A DNA stretch of 64,000 bases from positions 1 to 64,000 of the forward strand of contig NZ_PUJW01000015.1 of the NCBI RefSeq assembly GCF_011189575.1, read 5' to 3'. The notes under the pieces were generated by a model that saw only the letters and a list, made by a program, of their open reading frames with translations, did not search any database and was not told where the DNA came from. The DNA is from Photorhabdus cinerea. GTDB taxonomy: Bacteria; Pseudomonadota; Gammaproteobacteria; Enterobacterales; Enterobacteriaceae. Below, piece after piece: positions 62,919-64,000 of this stretch (positions are counted from its first letter, which is position 1; the number at the start of each line of letters is the position of its first letter). Both the position numbers and the translations under genes were made by a program.

Positions 62919-63516
62919 TTTAATAATTAGATAATTACATGAAATTTATTTTTATATTTTTGTTATTATCATTGTGGAATGGGATGTAATTATATTATTT
63001 CCTATGAACTATCATATGATTAATATGCTGCTTGTAATTTCCATAAAATATAATATTAAAATGTTATGAACTATTCGTTGTTTTTGCTATATGTTCTCGG
63101 TTTTATCTTTTATATAACAGAGGGGAACTCTAGGGTTATTTCTCATTATCATTTATGTATGTCATTATATTAGATGGTAAAAATTAACGATATATCATGT
63201 TAATTACAGGATGTAATGTCTTTTTTATTTATTTTTTGCTAATAAAATATTGATTTTAAATTAATTAAATTTATTTTTGTATTTTATTGACAATACATTA
63301 ATGGCATCTATAGTTATATGTATTAGATAAGGCAGTAATATGGCATCAAAAATGCTGTATATATTATCTAAATGCTGGATAAATTCCTGATGTATACTTG
63401 TTTTCTAGTGAAAATGGTTACAATTTTATATGGGCAAGATAAATAGCTATTGTTTGTATTTATGAATAATATAAGTTATTTATCAATTAGTTACATTAAA
63501 TCTCGGAGTTTATATC
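62919..63516. other. AT-rich intergenic region
   Basis: About 600 bases of very AT-rich DNA without a supportable gene, repeat or regulator site. The promoter of the following small gene presumably lies near 63400-63500. Confidence 0.5.
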
Positions 63517-63822
63517 ATGATGATTAAAAAAGATATTCTGTTACATGAAGAGCTGATTGTAGATGATGAGCTTAAAGTGGGTAAAGTAGAGAAGGTCAAC
63601 GTTGATATTCTGTCACCCAGTTCAGTCATCGTTAGCCTGAATATTTTAGGCGTGATTGAAGATTTTCATCTATTACTAGTTGATGGTGATAAAGATAAAG
63701 AGAAGATTGTGCTGCTCTATCTGTCTCTTTTACGTGTTCTTCATGAAAAATCAGATGTAAAAGTAAGAGTCGCAAAAAGTAAGCTTGCTAAGCTAAAATA
63801 TATAGTAGGTGTGGAGATTTAA
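63517..63822 (+). CDS. Hypothetical small protein
   Basis: A 101-residue charged protein (MIKKDILLHEELIVDDELKV, VNVDILSPSSVIVSLNILG, KSDVKVRVAKSKLAKLKY) with alternating beta-like and helical stretches, no signal peptide and no membrane segment. I do not recognise a family. CGGAG lies 10 bases before the first of two adjacent Met codons. A hairpin terminator follows 140 bases after its stop. Confidence 0.62.
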   Translation: MMIKKDILLHEELIVDDELKVGKVEKVNVDILSPSSVIVSLNILGVIEDFHLLLVDGDKDKEKIVLLYLSLLRVLHEKSDVKVRVAKSKLAKLKYIVGVEI

Positions 63823-63961
63823 TAATTATTTATTAAATCTCTGAATGAGTGCATGGAATAATATATTCGGTAGAGTAATTGAATTTTGTTTGAAAGATAT
63901 AATCAGATAGAGCTGGTTTTATTCAATTCAAAAAGATATTTTCTACTAAATGCACTTAGTC

Positions 63962-63997
63962 AAAGGCAGAATGGTAATATTATCGTTCTGCCTTTTT
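63962..63997 (+). terminator. Rho-independent terminator near window end
   Basis: AAAGGCAGAA pairs with TTCTGCCTTT around a 14-base loop and continues with TT. It suits the small gene upstream or acts on both strands. Confidence 0.8.
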
Positions 63998-64000
63998 CTA

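Noticed and set aside
1..64000. CRISPR arrays, prophage structural genes or replication origin
   Set aside because: No regularly spaced direct repeats, phage gene blocks or DnaA-box clusters were seen.

Overview
The window looks like chromosomal DNA of a Photorhabdus-like member of the Morganellaceae (Enterobacterales). The core genes match Escherichia coli families throughout and keep familiar orders: acs-yjcH-actP; aroK-aroB-damX-dam-rpe-gph-trpS; hofMNOQ divergent from mrcA; nudE divergent from igaA-hslR-hslO, then pckA; uspB/uspA; gdhA-rsmJ-prlC-selC. The intergenic DNA is AT-rich and carries ERIC-type 127-bp repeats, which are very common in Photorhabdus. The genus is inferred from overall character, not from a search.

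Layout. 1-2.2 kb: end of an rRNA operon (5S rRNA and terminator) and a phosphoethanolamine transferase. 2.3-6.3 kb: acetate operon (acs, yjcH, actP). 6.5-8.2 kb: ERIC repeat, Fur box, sodA, yiiM. 8.2-12.8 kb: a GC-richer accessory island holding a decayed serine resolvase, an ECF sigma factor with a tiny zinc-finger anti-sigma, and a convergent four-gene bufferin operon (DUF2282 precursor, DUF692 MNIO enzyme, DUF2063 partner, DoxX membrane protein). This is a metal-responsive RiPP system and the most interesting locus here. 12.8-31.1 kb: ordinary core genes, except that hofQ looks like a hofP-hofQ fusion lacking the STN domain. 31.2-36.3 kb: a transposon graveyard with an IS1182 fragment, an intact IS630 element, a type 2 orotidine-phosphate decarboxylase, the 3' end of an IS982-like transposase interrupted by the 3' end of a group II intron, a truncated IS3 element and a frameshifted Tn3-family transposase. 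36.4 kb: the small RNA RyhB with a strong Fur box. 36.8-39.4 kb: a two-component system whose response regulator has an in-frame stop before its HTH domain, next to a secreted GlcG/HbpS-like protein. 39.8-43.1 kb: lipoprotein pullulanase with MalT-like boxes. 43.4-50.2 kb: accessory metabolism (cyanase, Baeyer-Villiger monooxygenase plus hydrolase, a pair of unknown membrane proteins, a GlxA-type regulator divergent from an HD-domain hydrolase). 50.4-61.2 kb: yhiN, pitA, uspB, an insertion with an hcp pseudogene, a DUF4225 protein pair and a 131-bp MITE, then uspA, gdhA, rsmJ, prlC and the tRNA-Sec gene. 61.3-64 kb: accessory genes, including a secreted alpha/beta hydrolase with a Fur-like box.

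How it fits together. The core genes cover acetate activation and gluconeogenesis, murein synthesis, shikimate and pentose phosphate enzymes, redox and heat stress (SodA, HslR, HslO, UspA/B) and phosphate import. Iron control is visible at sodA and ryhB and possibly at the last hydrolase. The accessory islands sit in gaps between otherwise conserved neighbours (yiiM/trpS, pckA/ryhB, uspB/uspA and downstream of selC). All functions are read from protein motifs and gene order; no database search was run.
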